Notes under the pieces: model-generated
Databases searched by the model: none
What the model saw: the letters and a program-made list of their open reading frames with translations, nothing else
What the model was told of the DNA's origin: nothing
DNA from: Ferirhizobium litorale
GTDB lineage: Bacteria; Pseudomonadota; Alphaproteobacteria; Rhizobiales; Rhizobiaceae
Assembly: GCA_030028905.1 (NCBI GenBank)
Contig: JALDYZ010000004.1
Coordinates: 124,001 to 188,000 of the forward strand
Direction: 5' to 3'
DNA length: 64,000 nucleotides
Part shown: positions 9,653-17,811 of the stretch, one piece after another
Layout of the letters: each line of letters starts with the position of its first letter
How positions within the stretch are numbered: the first letter of the stretch is position 1
Translations under genes and position numbers: made by a program

Positions 9653-9870
9653 CGGCCAAGCCGGCCACCCTTCGCGGCAACCCGCCCGAGATGGCCGGCA
9701 AGACATTTCTTCACCTGAGAAGCAGCCTGGAAACATTGTAGAGCCGCGCTTTCCCGCGTGAAGCGTGGCAAATCACGCCTGTTGCGCAGCCGCCGGCGGA
9801 GACGCCCGTGTTCAATCTGGATTTGCGTTTGGGGGCGAATAGCGGGCGTCCGAAACACGCCGCTTACCGA

Positions 9871-10617
9871 TCAGCTGATATAGCCCAGCCTGATCGCCTT
9901 GGCGATCGCCTGGATACGGTTGACCGAATCCAGCTTGATCGTTGCGGAGCCGAGATAGGCGTTGACCGTGTGAACGGACAACCCCAATTTCTCGGCGATT
10001 TCTTCGCTGATGCGACCATCCCCGGCGAGTTGCAGGCATGCGATCTCGCGTTCGCTCAGAACTTCGGCCGGCAGGGAGCGGCGCTCGTCCAACGACAGCA
10101 GGTCCATCATGATCTGGCAGCTCTTGCTGTGCAGGTCGACGATCGTATCGCTGCTGATATCCAGGTAGTCGGCGGTAAACGTCACGTAGCCGTTGCCCAC
10201 GGCGCCGAGTCTCACCGGGAAGGCGATGCCGGAGAAAGGCAGCACGCGCGCCTTGAGGCGGACGGTAAACGGCGCGAAATCAACCGCTTCGGCGACACAC
10301 ATGTCGTCACGGCCGTTCCAGATCAGCGGCAGCATCGAGCTGTCGATGTGGTCGAGAAGCTCATCACCATAGGCATCGATGAACGCCTTGGAATAGGCAG
10401 AGTTGGAAGGACCCCAGTTCTCGAGTTCGCAGACGAGCCTGCGCTTGGTGGTCGTCATGTTGCCGCCAAGACGGAACACCGCAAAGTTCCTTGCGTTGAT
10501 CGCTTTCTGCATCCCCACAAGCCGGGGGAAAAGATCGGCGCGACCGGCAAAGCGCTGCACCCGGATAGTCTTCGACTGCTCGGGTGTCTCGGTGCCTCTG
10601 TCTTGGGTACGCGCCAT
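9871..10617 (-). CDS. visR: LuxR-type flagellar master regulator VisR
   Basis: A 248-residue transcription activator with an N-terminal sensor-like domain (about residues 40-165) and a C-terminal LuxR/FixJ helix-turn-helix (about 183-248: RSLPAEVLSEREIACLQLAGDGRISEEIAEKLG and following). In Sinorhizobium meliloti VisN and VisR act together, probably as a heterodimer, at the top of the flagellar cascade and activate rem. Here visR starts 12 nt after visN ends, with a good AAGGAAC ribosome site. It is convergent with the flhB-linked unknown gene. Confidence 0.9.
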   Translation of the reverse strand: MARTQDRGTETPEQSKTIRVQRFAGRADLFPRLVGMQKAINARNFAVFRLGGNMTTTKRRLVCELENWGPSNSAYSKAFIDAYGDELLDHIDSSMLPLIWNGRDDMCVAEAVDFAPFTVRLKARVLPFSGIAFPVRLGAVGNGYVTFTADYLDISSDTIVDLHSKSCQIMMDLLSLDERRSLPAEVLSEREIACLQLAGDGRISEEIAEKLGLSVHTVNAYLGSATIKLDSVNRIQAIAKAIRLGYIS

Positions 10618-10629
10618 TAACTGTTCCTT

Positions 10630-11376
10630 TTATACCAGGTTGTTCCGGACCGCGTAGGCTATGGCTTCCGACCTCGTCTTCGTCGCGGTCTTGCGCATCA
10701 CGCTGGTAATGTAGTTGTTGATCGTGTTGCGTGAGATGCCGAGGATGACGGCGATCTCGTCACTGGTCTTGCCCTCGGCAATCCAGAACAGGCATTCAAG
10801 TTCGCGCTCCGTCAGTTCGAAGTCACGATCGGACTTGACCTCGCTGCCGCGCGAGAAGCTGGAGTAGTAGCCGGCAAGAAGTCCGATTTCGCGCAAGCGC
10901 TCGTGCGAAAGGATCGCGCCCTCCGCAAACAACAACATGACGGCAAAGCGCGCGCGCCCGACATTGAATGTCAAAGAGCAGTACTGGCGGCCAACACCAG
11001 CTGGCAGAATGATCTCTTCGGGAAGAAGCAAGAACTTCGGCTGCAGAAGCAGCATGCACTTCTCGTATTCCGTCGTCCTGGCGTAGACGCTTGCAAGCTC
11101 GGCGCTCAACCGGCGCACCAGGTCGAAGGGCCAGTCGGAGGTAACGACGAAATCCAAGCCCTGTTCAAGGACGAGATCATAGCGGGTAAGCAGAAATCGC
11201 GATGCGCCGACATAGTCCGTCAGCACCCGCATGGCATTCGGCAGATGGCTTGCATCCGCCATCTTCACCAAGGCTTCGATCATCTTTTCGCGCGATACAG
11301 GGACCGGCGCCGCGCCTGACGCCGCAAATGCGAGGCCAACCCGTCCCCGGCCTGATTGCCACGTTTCAAATTCCAT
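10630..11376 (-). CDS. visN: LuxR-type flagellar master regulator VisN
   Basis: A 248-residue partner of VisR. The C-terminal LuxR-type helix-turn-helix is at about residues 183-248 (ELTERELECLFWIAEGKTSD ... GISRNTINNYITSVMRKTA). The N-terminal half is a ligand-type regulatory domain without a phosphoacceptor Asp. The start is set by GGGGGAAC seven bases upstream of the ATG. Its promoter must lie in the 542-bp region shared with the divergent LuxI-family gene, which is AT-rich over its distal half. In S. meliloti visN directly follows fliF; here two quorum-sensing genes separate them. Confidence 0.9.
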   Translation of the reverse strand: MEFETWQSGRGRVGLAFAASGAAPVPVSREKMIEALVKMADASHLPNAMRVLTDYVGASRFLLTRYDLVLEQGLDFVVTSDWPFDLVRRLSAELASVYARTTEYEKCMLLLQPKFLLLPEEIILPAGVGRQYCSLTFNVGRARFAVMLLFAEGAILSHERLREIGLLAGYYSSFSRGSEVKSDRDFELTERELECLFWIAEGKTSDEIAVILGISRNTINNYITSVMRKTATKTRSEAIAYAVRNNLV

Positions 11377-11702
11377 ATCGTTCCCCCTTGAAGGACGAAA
11401 CGGATCTGCCCAACCAAGGACACGCCCGCGCTACAAACCAAACCACGACGCCCGCAGGATCAGGTTGCCTAGATCGCCGAATCATCTTTCCCCGTGACTG
11501 TAAACGCTGAAAAACAAAGCGCTATTCCTGCTTTTAGGGATTTACCAAAACGCAAATTCATAAACTGATTCGCACTATGCCACATTTACGATTCCGGTAT
11601 CGGCCATTTTTGTGCAGATCACAACTGCCTCCTTGTACGCAAGTTTGGAAAAAAAGACATAAAAAATCAATAGGCTTCCCAATTTCGGCCAAAATGTTCC
11701 AT

Positions 11703-11720
11703 TATTGTACAGTAACAATA
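11703..11720. promoter_or_regulatory. lux-box-like 18-bp dyad
   Basis: Perfect inverted repeat TATTGT / ACAATA with a 6-bp spacer (ACAGTA), 18 bp in total. The size matches lux-type boxes bound by LuxR-family dimers. It lies about 200 bp upstream of the LuxI-family start codon, which is farther than usual for direct activation, so it may act on either divergent gene or be chance in AT-rich DNA. Confidence 0.35.
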
Positions 11721-11737
11721 TAGAACCATTCACACAT

Positions 11738-11759
11738 CACGACCTCTAATCATGTCGTG
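11738..11759. promoter_or_regulatory. 22-bp inverted repeat upstream of the LuxI-family gene
   Basis: Perfect 6-bp arms CACGAC / GTCGTG separated by 10 bp. They are relatively GC-rich arms inside AT-rich DNA, so less likely to be chance. This is a candidate operator 160 bp upstream of the LuxI-family start. Confidence 0.3.
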
Positions 11760-11918
11760 TTTGATGTACATTTTTTTGATTTTCCGTTATATTCTGACAC
11801 ATTTTCGAAGATTTTATGTTTTATTTTGTTTTATACATAACATTGCTTGACTTTCTTCTTAACTAAATGTTGGGTCATTTGTTTTCATTCTTCCCCGCCA
11901 CTCATGAAGGGGAACAGA

Positions 11919-12524
11919 ATGATTCTGTACATCACGCCCGAGAATCGACATCTCTATCGCAAACAGGTCGACCAGTACTTCCGTATTCGCAAAACGGTAT
12001 TCCATGACACCCTCAAATGGGACGTGCAGACGCACGGAGACATGGAGTACGACAAGTACGACAGCATGCCTTGCACCTACGTGCTCTATCTCACCTCGAC
12101 CGGTGAGGTGTCCGGCGGCTTGCGTCAGATGCGCATGACGGGACCTACGCTGACATGGGAAAAATTCGCCGACATGGTCGAAGACCGTACCCAGATCTTC
12201 TCTGCGAAGGTAACCGAAACGACGCGCTTCGTCATTCGCCCCCAGGAAAAGGACGTGCGCGTCTCAAGCGGAGTCAATCGCACCGCAATTGAACTCTGCA
12301 ACGCGTCGCTGGAATACGGCCTTTCGCAAGGGATTACCCGTCACGTCGCAATCTGCGAGGAGCGCGTCGTCAAGCTGACGAGACTGTTTGGCGTGCAGTG
12401 CCAGACGATCGGACGCCGCGCCACCAGCAATGGCGACGACATACTCTGCGTATCCTGGGAGGTCAGTTCGGCCTCGCTGGAGAAGCTTGCCTGGGTGAAG
12501 AGCCACTATGCGGTGGCGTCATGA
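11919..12524 (+). CDS. acyl-homoserine-lactone synthase, LuxI family
   Basis: A 201-residue autoinducer synthase that would join an acyl-ACP to S-adenosylmethionine in the cytoplasm. The invariant residues of the family are all present at canonical spacing: R24, F28, W34, E43, D45, D48, R69, E100 and R103. The ATG at 11919 (MILYITPENRHLY) follows AAGGGGAAC at the right distance; the upstream in-frame ATG at 11847 lies in AT-rich leader sequence. The acyl chain length cannot be predicted. Its 3' end overlaps the convergent LuxR-type gene by 62 bp. It diverges from visN, so a link to motility control is plausible. Confidence 0.9.
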   Translation: MILYITPENRHLYRKQVDQYFRIRKTVFHDTLKWDVQTHGDMEYDKYDSMPCTYVLYLTSTGEVSGGLRQMRMTGPTLTWEKFADMVEDRTQIFSAKVTETTRFVIRPQEKDVRVSSGVNRTAIELCNASLEYGLSQGITRHVAICEERVVKLTRLFGVQCQTIGRRATSNGDDILCVSWEVSSASLEKLAWVKSHYAVAS

Positions 12525-13260
12525 CATCATCGAACATGTTGACCAAGCCGAGCGAAATCGCTCGGCTGATCAACTGCATCGAGTTGATGCAACCCAGCCG
12601 CTGACATAGGTCCGCGAGCATTGAAGACAACTGATCTGCGGGAATGCCGAGTTCGCCGGCAATCTCGGCGGACGAAACGCCATGCGCCATCAACGACAGG
12701 CAGCGCAACTCCAGTCGGCTGAGCTGGAACTCGCGCAGGACGGACGTTACCAGCCCCCGCGCCTTCAGCGTCTCGACATGCAGGTGTCGGGCCGCTGCAA
12801 TGATCTTCTCTTCGCGCTCCTCAAGCAGGACCTTCATCGCCTCTGGCTCGACGTCGAAGGTGAACAGGACTGCGCCGCGATATTCTGAATAGGGCATGGC
12901 CGACACAGCGAGAAAGCTCTTTCCCACCCCGAACGACCGGGCATCGTTGATCATTGCCTTCAATGGCGCATTCTGGTCGGCGACCTCGTTCAGCAGCACC
13001 ACCATTCCGCTCTCCTGGCCGTAATTCACGACAGGGTCGACCGCGAAATAGTTGCGAAGGGCGTAGTTCAGCAGCCAACGGGCGGGATAGGTGACGGAGA
13101 TATAGGTTTCCGGCTTCTCGCCCTTGCGCTCTGCATAGACATGCGCAACATGTCGACATCCCACTTCACGCCTGCTCGCATTCAAAAGTGCGCACACGGC
13201 GTTCTTTTGTCGCCCGGAAAACAACGAAAGCGGCTTAATTCCGGCCAGCACCAAATCCAT
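12463..13260 (-). CDS. LuxR-family quorum-sensing regulator
   Basis: A 265-residue regulator with an N-terminal autoinducer-binding domain (about residues 15-165) and a C-terminal LuxR helix-turn-helix (about 175-240). Ligand-pocket residues W62, Y66, D75 and P76 match the conserved W57/Y61/D70/P71 of TraR, but the position of TraR W85 is Leu90. The recognition-helix region (IPADQLSSMLADLCQRLG) departs from the usual S-x-x-TVK-x-H pattern. The last ~26 residues form a Pro/Ser-rich tail that overlaps the LuxI-family gene. The start is supported by GAGGTGG. Its partner synthase is convergent, so each has its own promoter. Confidence 0.87.
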   Translation of the reverse strand: MDLVLAGIKPLSLFSGRQKNAVCALLNASRREVGCRHVAHVYAERKGEKPETYISVTYPARWLLNYALRNYFAVDPVVNYGQESGMVVLLNEVADQNAPLKAMINDARSFGVGKSFLAVSAMPYSEYRGAVLFTFDVEPEAMKVLLEEREEKIIAAARHLHVETLKARGLVTSVLREFQLSRLELRCLSLMAHGVSSAEIAGELGIPADQLSSMLADLCQRLGCINSMQLISRAISLGLVNMFDDVMTPPHSGSSPRQASPARPN

Positions 13261-13501
13261 ACGCCACCTCGTCCGGTTGGACCCGATCGAACCTATTGCT
13301 GACCGCTATAGGATCGACGGCAATTGCATCATGCACCGAATCCCTCCCAAACCTTGTTCGGTAGCTCGGGACAGTATTCGCCGGCGCGCAAAAATCCACC
13401 AGCCCCTTAGGTGTATCCCCGCAAATTTTTACTGCAGCCTTTTGAAACAAGCTTACATGCAATCCCGCAGGTTGGCGAGGTGGGTTTCACATTATGCTGA
13501 A

Positions 13502-13524
13502 TCGGCCGGACATCGTCCGGCCGA
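13502..13524 (-). terminator. strong hairpin downstream of fliF
   Basis: Perfect 10-bp stem (TCGGCCGGAC / GTCCGGCCGA) with a 3-nt loop, starting 22 nt beyond the fliF stop. There is no clear T run on either strand, so it may stabilise or end the fliF transcript before the LuxR-type gene without being a classical intrinsic terminator. Confidence 0.5.
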
Positions 13525-13546
13525 CCGCTGGGGTGAATTTTGCGGG

Positions 13547-15223
13547 TCAGGCGGCCTTCTCGACTGCCCACTTCCTCAGGATCTTGGCGGCGCGCTCTTC
13601 GCTGATCTCCACCATCTTGGCGAGGCGCCGCTCCGGGCCTTCCTTGACGCGTCGATTGAAATCTCCGCCCTCACCCATCGTGAGCAGGTCGTCGGTGCTG
13701 TCGAAGCCGAAGTCGGATCCGAAACCATCCATCAGCGCTGCCCCAGGGCCGCCGATGGCAGGCGCGAAATCAGGCAGTTCCAGCCCGGCATCGGCCTGTG
13801 CGAGGGCTACGCCGTCGGCATTGCCGTTGATGCTGCGCACGAGCGGACGAACACCGAGCCAGATCACCAGTGCCGCGACAGCGACGAAGGCCAGCGAATT
13901 TATGATGCCGCCAAGATTGCGGTTCAACATCTCCATGAAGCCTGGCGACGTCGATGCCTCGCTCAGGAGCTGGTTCTCCATGAATTCCATGGCCGTGAGG
14001 GTCACCACGTCGCCGCGGCCCGCGTCGATACCTGCGGCCGAAGTGACGATCTTCTGCATCTCGGCGAGGTAGGCGTCGATCTTCGCCTGATCGGCGGGTT
14101 CGCCGACCATCTGGGCAATGCGGCCGCTGTTGACAACGACGGCAACCGAGACCTTCTCCAGCTTGTAGCTGTTGCGGGTGGTCGCCACGGTCTTGCTGTT
14201 GATTTCGTAGTTGGTCTGTTCTTCCTTCTTGTCCGCTTCGTCGGAGGATTCCGGACCTGCGCTGGCGCTCTGCGGTGCAGCCTGCGGAATGTTCTGCTCG
14301 ACCGTTGCGGCGTTGTCCGGTGTGCGCTGAAGGGACTTCTGGTTTTCCTTGGTGATGCGGACCGACCGCTCCACGCGGGACTCCGGATCGAAAACGGTTT
14401 CCTGAATCTGCTGGCTGTCGGTGTTGAGTTGAGCCGACACGCTGGAACGGAAATTGTCCATGCCGAGGAACGGGGCGAGCGCCTTGTCGATGTTGGACTC
14501 GATCTCCTGCTGCACCTGCTGGACGACGCCCAGGTTGCGGGCGATCGCGCTGTTGCCGCCCTCGTCGCCGGATGCGAGCAACTGGCCGGTGGAATCGAGC
14601 ACCGTCACGTCGTCGATGTCGAGGCCGGGAACAGAGGAAGCCACGAGGTGACGGATCGCGGCGGCCGCCTTGCTGCCGGTGCTGCTGCTGGCGCGGATCA
14701 TGACCGACGCGGTCGGCTTGCGCTCACCACGACGAAAGTTGCCGACATCGGGCATGACGATGTGCACGCGCGCGGCGGCAATTCCGTTGATTTGCTGGAT
14801 GGAGCGTCCAATCTCACCCTCGAGAGCGCGCACCCGTGTCACTTCCTGCATGAATGAGGTAAGGCCGAGCGAACCGACCTTGTCGAAAAGCTCGTAGCCG
14901 GCATTGGCGCTATTCGGCAGCCCGCGCTCTGCAAGCATCAGCCGCGCCTTGCTGGTCATGCCGACGGGCACCTTGAGGCTTGCCCCATCTGCACCGACCT
15001 CGAAATCGATGCGGTCCTCGGCGAGCGCCATGCTGATCTGATTGATGTCGCTGCTCTCGAGACCGACATAGAGCGTCTCGTATGCCGGCTTGTTGATGTA
15101 GAACGCCGCAAAGAGCACCACCGCCATGGACAGGACGCCGACCCCGATCAGTGCGTAGAGACGCGTACGACCAAGACTTGCCACATTTTTAAAGACTTGA
15201 AGTAATTGATTTAACAGATTCAT
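13547..15223 (-). CDS. fliF: flagellar MS-ring protein FliF
   Basis: The 558-residue MS-ring protein, the inner-membrane foundation of the basal body. A transmembrane segment lies near residues 22-45 (LYALIGVGVLSMAVVLFAAFYI), the YscJ/FliF ring-building domain covers about 48-220 (YETLYVGLESSDINQI ... ARVHIVMPDVGNFRRG), and a second transmembrane segment is near 437-457 (GIINSLAFVAVAALVIWLGV). The C-terminal FliG-binding tail is present (RRLAKMVEISEERAAKILRKW). It is separated from the che operon by about 195 bp that should hold its promoter. Confidence 0.95.
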   Translation of the reverse strand: MNLLNQLLQVFKNVASLGRTRLYALIGVGVLSMAVVLFAAFYINKPAYETLYVGLESSDINQISMALAEDRIDFEVGADGASLKVPVGMTSKARLMLAERGLPNSANAGYELFDKVGSLGLTSFMQEVTRVRALEGEIGRSIQQINGIAAARVHIVMPDVGNFRRGERKPTASVMIRASSSTGSKAAAAIRHLVASSVPGLDIDDVTVLDSTGQLLASGDEGGNSAIARNLGVVQQVQQEIESNIDKALAPFLGMDNFRSSVSAQLNTDSQQIQETVFDPESRVERSVRITKENQKSLQRTPDNAATVEQNIPQAAPQSASAGPESSDEADKKEEQTNYEINSKTVATTRNSYKLEKVSVAVVVNSGRIAQMVGEPADQAKIDAYLAEMQKIVTSAAGIDAGRGDVVTLTAMEFMENQLLSEASTSPGFMEMLNRNLGGIINSLAFVAVAALVIWLGVRPLVRSINGNADGVALAQADAGLELPDFAPAIGGPGAALMDGFGSDFGFDSTDDLLTMGEGGDFNRRVKEGPERRLAKMVEISEERAAKILRKWAVEKAA

Positions 15224-15418
15224 TCTGTTCCCGCGCCGCCGCCATCCAAGAAGGGCTTATTTGCCCGTGACGACACTAGAAAGCGAAACTTGCGCGAGCG
15301 TTTCGCACCTTGCTTTTTGCCGGATCACTTGAAAAAAAGCGCCGTCGAGGGAGTCATTCCCCGAGGGCTGCTTGTGGCGAGGCATCCTGCCAGCCATGCA
15401 ATATCTTACTGAAAAGTC

Positions 15419-15808
15419 TTAGAAAAACTCGAGATCTCCTGCGGCCGCACTGAAATGTTGCGTATTGCCCAGTCGAGACTGCGGGTCGAGCCTCTCCCGC
15501 AGTTCCGCCAGCCGGACGAGACTGAGCGCCGTCGTGAGGTCCACCGCACAGGAGCCAGAGATGCCGGAACTCAGAGTATCGATGAACTCAGCAATCCCGC
15601 GGGTCTTCTGAACCGCGAGATCGATGCCCTGCAGGGCTTCCAATGTCTCGGTCGACTGCAGGGCTTCGGCGCCGGCAATCGCGAATATGCGAGACTCCAC
15701 GCGCTCGATCAGCCCGGCGACATGCTGAAGTTCGGAAACGATCTGCGTCAGCACCTCGGGGAGTTTCTGCTCCATCGGCCCGCCCCGCGCCTGGTATTCA
15801 ATCGACAT
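15419..15808 (-). CDS. cheT: chemotaxis protein CheT
   Basis: Last gene of the che operon, 129 residues, largely helical. The position after cheD matches Sinorhizobium cheT. The sequence contains a D-x-x-x-Q motif (D63 to Q67, DLAVQ) inside a long helix, the arrangement used by CheZ phosphatases, which fits the reported role of CheT in signal termination. The C-terminus ends GDLEFF, nearly the same as the end of CheD. The start at 15808 (MSIEYQARGG) has ACGAGG upstream; an internal Met 12 codons later (MEQKLPEVL) is an alternative. It begins 13 nt after cheD. Confidence 0.82.
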   Translation of the reverse strand: MSIEYQARGGPMEQKLPEVLTQIVSELQHVAGLIERVESRIFAIAGAEALQSTETLEALQGIDLAVQKTRGIAEFIDTLSSGISGSCAVDLTTALSLVRLAELRERLDPQSRLGNTQHFSAAAGDLEFF

Positions 15809-15821
15809 TGCAAACCTCGTA

Positions 15822-16376
15822 CTAAAAGAACTCGATCGAGTTTTCGACCGGGCGGACGGCGGGAACCGGACGCTGCTCGAGCGCCACGGTCTTTTGGGTT
15901 TCGGCACCGGTAAGGGGATACTGCCGGGCGCGACCACTGATCGGCCAGTATTCCAGCTTGCGGCCGTGCTCGCCCCCCACGCTTGAACTGACAACGGGGA
16001 TGCCCTCGTCCTTAAGGAACTGCATTGCGAACGCCGCATTCTGCTCGCCAACATTCGAGAACGTTGAAATCGTCTTGGCACCACCGAACACCTTGGCTTC
16101 CAGCCGGTCGCGGCGGGCCCCCCTCTTCAACAGGCCATTGATCAGCAGTTCCATGAGATGGACACCATACCGGGTCGCATCACCTCCGCTTGCGAGCGAA
16201 TTCACCGAACCGGGCAACAGGAAGTGGTTCATTCCACCGACACCTGCCACCGGATCACGCAGGCAGGCAGCCACGCACGAACCAAGGATCGTCGAGAGCA
16301 CCACATCGGGATCGCTGACGACCTTGTATTCACCCTGTATGATGTGGACGCGCTTGGCTGTCGCCTCGATTGTCAT
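15822..16376 (-). CDS. cheD: chemoreceptor glutamine deamidase CheD
   Basis: A 184-residue receptor deamidase. The catalytic thiol is C33 in [13 protein letters not shown], and the partner His is in GGMNHFLLP, with the preceding Thr conserved, matching the known Cys-His-Thr arrangement of CheD. It acts on glutamines of chemoreceptor cytoplasmic domains. The C-terminus (NSIEFF) resembles that of CheT. It overlaps cheY2 by 4 nt, indicating translational coupling within the operon. Confidence 0.93.
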   Translation of the reverse strand: MTIEATAKRVHIIQGEYKVVSDPDVVLSTILGSCVAACLRDPVAGVGGMNHFLLPGSVNSLASGGDATRYGVHLMELLINGLLKRGARRDRLEAKVFGGAKTISTFSNVGEQNAAFAMQFLKDEGIPVVSSSVGGEHGRKLEYWPISGRARQYPLTGAETQKTVALEQRPVPAVRPVENSIEFF

Positions 16377-16762
16377 TTCAATGCCCCGAATACGGCTTCG
16401 ATGGCTGCCTTCATCTTCTCAATGGTGAATGGCTTTGCGAGGACGTTGTTGGCGCCAAGCTGGGCCGCCTTCTGCACCAGGGCACGGTCGCCCTGGGCGG
16501 TCAGGATGATGAACGCCGCCTTCTTGGTGGTCGGGTTGGTGCGTACTGCCTGCAAGAAGCCGAGACCATCCATCTTCGGCATGTTGAAATCCGAGATGAC
16601 GAGGTGATGGGGCTGCTGCTCCATGATCTTCATGCCCTGCTCGCCATCGCCGGCGGCAGTGATCTGCTTGAAGCCAAGTTGGGTCAGCGCGTCACTGAGG
16701 AGCAGGCGGCTGGTGACCTGATCGTCGACGATCAGCACTTTGATCTTTTCTGCTAGAGACAT
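16373..16762 (-). CDS. cheY2: chemotaxis response regulator CheY2
   Basis: A 129-residue single-domain receiver. The acidic pair is in VLIVDDQ, the phosphoacceptor Asp in [13 protein letters not shown], the conserved Thr in FIILTAQ, and Lys in VLAKPF. By operon position it is CheY2, which in S. meliloti is the main regulator that slows the motor when phosphorylated, with CheY1 acting as a phosphate sink. It is spaced 2 nt from cheB. Confidence 0.92.
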   Translation of the reverse strand: MSLAEKIKVLIVDDQVTSRLLLSDALTQLGFKQITAAGDGEQGMKIMEQQPHHLVISDFNMPKMDGLGFLQAVRTNPTTKKAAFIILTAQGDRALVQKAAQLGANNVLAKPFTIEKMKAAIEAVFGALK

Positions 16763-16764
16763 TT

Positions 16765-17811
16765 TTAAGTTCCTTCCTTGCGGGCGGCTGTTATTTTCAA
16801 GATTTCCTCCCCGATCGCACCGAGGGGGAGTTGCTGTTCGACGGCGCCTAGTTCATGGGCCACTCGCGGCATTCCATACACCACGCAGGTTTTCTCGTTC
16901 TGACCGATTGTTTTCGCGCCTGCGTGGCGCATTTTCAACAAGCCGGCGGCCCCGTCCCGACCCATGCCGGTCAGGATGACGCCAACGGCATTTCGCCCGG
17001 CAAGCTCGGCAACGGAATCGAACAGCACGTCGACCGACGGACGATGTCCGTTGACCGGATCGCGTTGCACGAGCCGGCAGCAGGGCGCGGATTGATTGGC
17101 GACTTGCAGATGATGCTCGCCACCCGGCGCAAGGTAGACCTTGCCGATTTCGAGCCGTGCACCGTCGGTCGCCTCCTGCACCACAGGAGCGCAGATGCGG
17201 TTCAGCCGTTCGGCGAAGCTCTTGGTGAAGGTCGACGGCATATGCTGGGTGATGACCGTCGGCGGGCAGTTCACCGGGAATTTCTGCAGCACGTTTATCA
17301 GCGCCTCGACGCCGCCGGTCGAGGAACCGATGGCGACGATCTTGCGCCCGACCCTAAAGTCGGTTGCCGGAGATGAAACGTGTGTCTCGGTCGTGATGGC
17401 TGGACGCGCGTAGTTGCGTTGCGACCGGGCTGCTGCCTTCACCTTGTCGGCCAGATCGTAGAACGGCCGGATATCGCCGGGCACCGGCTTGCCAACGCAA
17501 TCGAATGCGCCGATTTCAAGCGCCGCCAGGCTCGCTTCCGCGCCGCGGTGGGTCAGCGTCGAAACCATGATGACCGGCATCGGCCGCAGGCGCATGATCT
17601 TGTCGAGGAATTCGAGGCCGTTCATGTTCGGCATCTCGATATCGAGCGTCACCACGTCGGGATTGAGCTGTTTGATGGCCTGGCGCGCTTCCATGGCGTC
17701 GCCTGCCTGGCCGACGACATCGACCTCCGGATCGGAGTTGAGGACTGCGGTGATCAGACCCCGCATGGTGGGTGAGTCGTCGACGACGAGGACACGTGCA
17801 GCCATGCTCAT
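16765..17811 (-). CDS. cheB: receptor methylesterase/deamidase CheB
   Basis: A 348-residue response regulator enzyme that removes methyl groups from chemoreceptors. The receiver domain covers residues 1-125 (phosphoacceptor Asp in [13 protein letters not shown]). The methylesterase domain has its catalytic Ser in [11 protein letters not shown], His in VITQHMP and Asp in [11 protein letters not shown]. The start overlaps the cheR stop (ATGA). Confidence 0.96.
   Translation of the reverse strand: MSMAARVLVVDDSPTMRGLITAVLNSDPEVDVVGQAGDAMEARQAIKQLNPDVVTLDIEMPNMNGLEFLDKIMRLRPMPVIMVSTLTHRGAEASLAALEIGAFDCVGKPVPGDIRPFYDLADKVKAAARSQRNYARPAITTETHVSSPATDFRVGRKIVAIGSSTGGVEALINVLQKFPVNCPPTVITQHMPSTFTKSFAERLNRICAPVVQEATDGARLEIGKVYLAPGGEHHLQVANQSAPCCRLVQRDPVNGHRPSVDVLFDSVAELAGRNAVGVILTGMGRDGAAGLLKMRHAGAKTIGQNEKTCVVYGMPRVAHELGAVEQQLPLGAIGEEILKITAARKEGT

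Larger units (their letters stand above)
11377..11918. promoter_or_regulatory. AT-rich divergent control region between visN and the LuxI-family gene
   Basis: A 542-bp gene-free region. The visN-proximal part has ordinary composition, but 11641-11880 contains only 71 G/C in 240 bases by hand count (about 30%), far below its surroundings. It includes long T and A runs and at least two dyads (11703-11720 and 11738-11759). I could not fix a convincing -35/-10 pair for either gene. Such AT-rich DNA is the type of target bound by MucR/Ros-family proteins in rhizobia; that is inference. Confidence 0.6.

Noticed and set aside
9841-9866. hairpin between the flhB-linked gene and visR as a bidirectional terminator
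   Set aside because: The stem is bulged and lacks T runs on either strand, so I do not call it a terminator.
13261-13546. possible lux box upstream of the LuxR-type gene
   Set aside because: Only short arms such as CCTAT / ATAGG with an 11-bp spacer were found; these are not better than chance.
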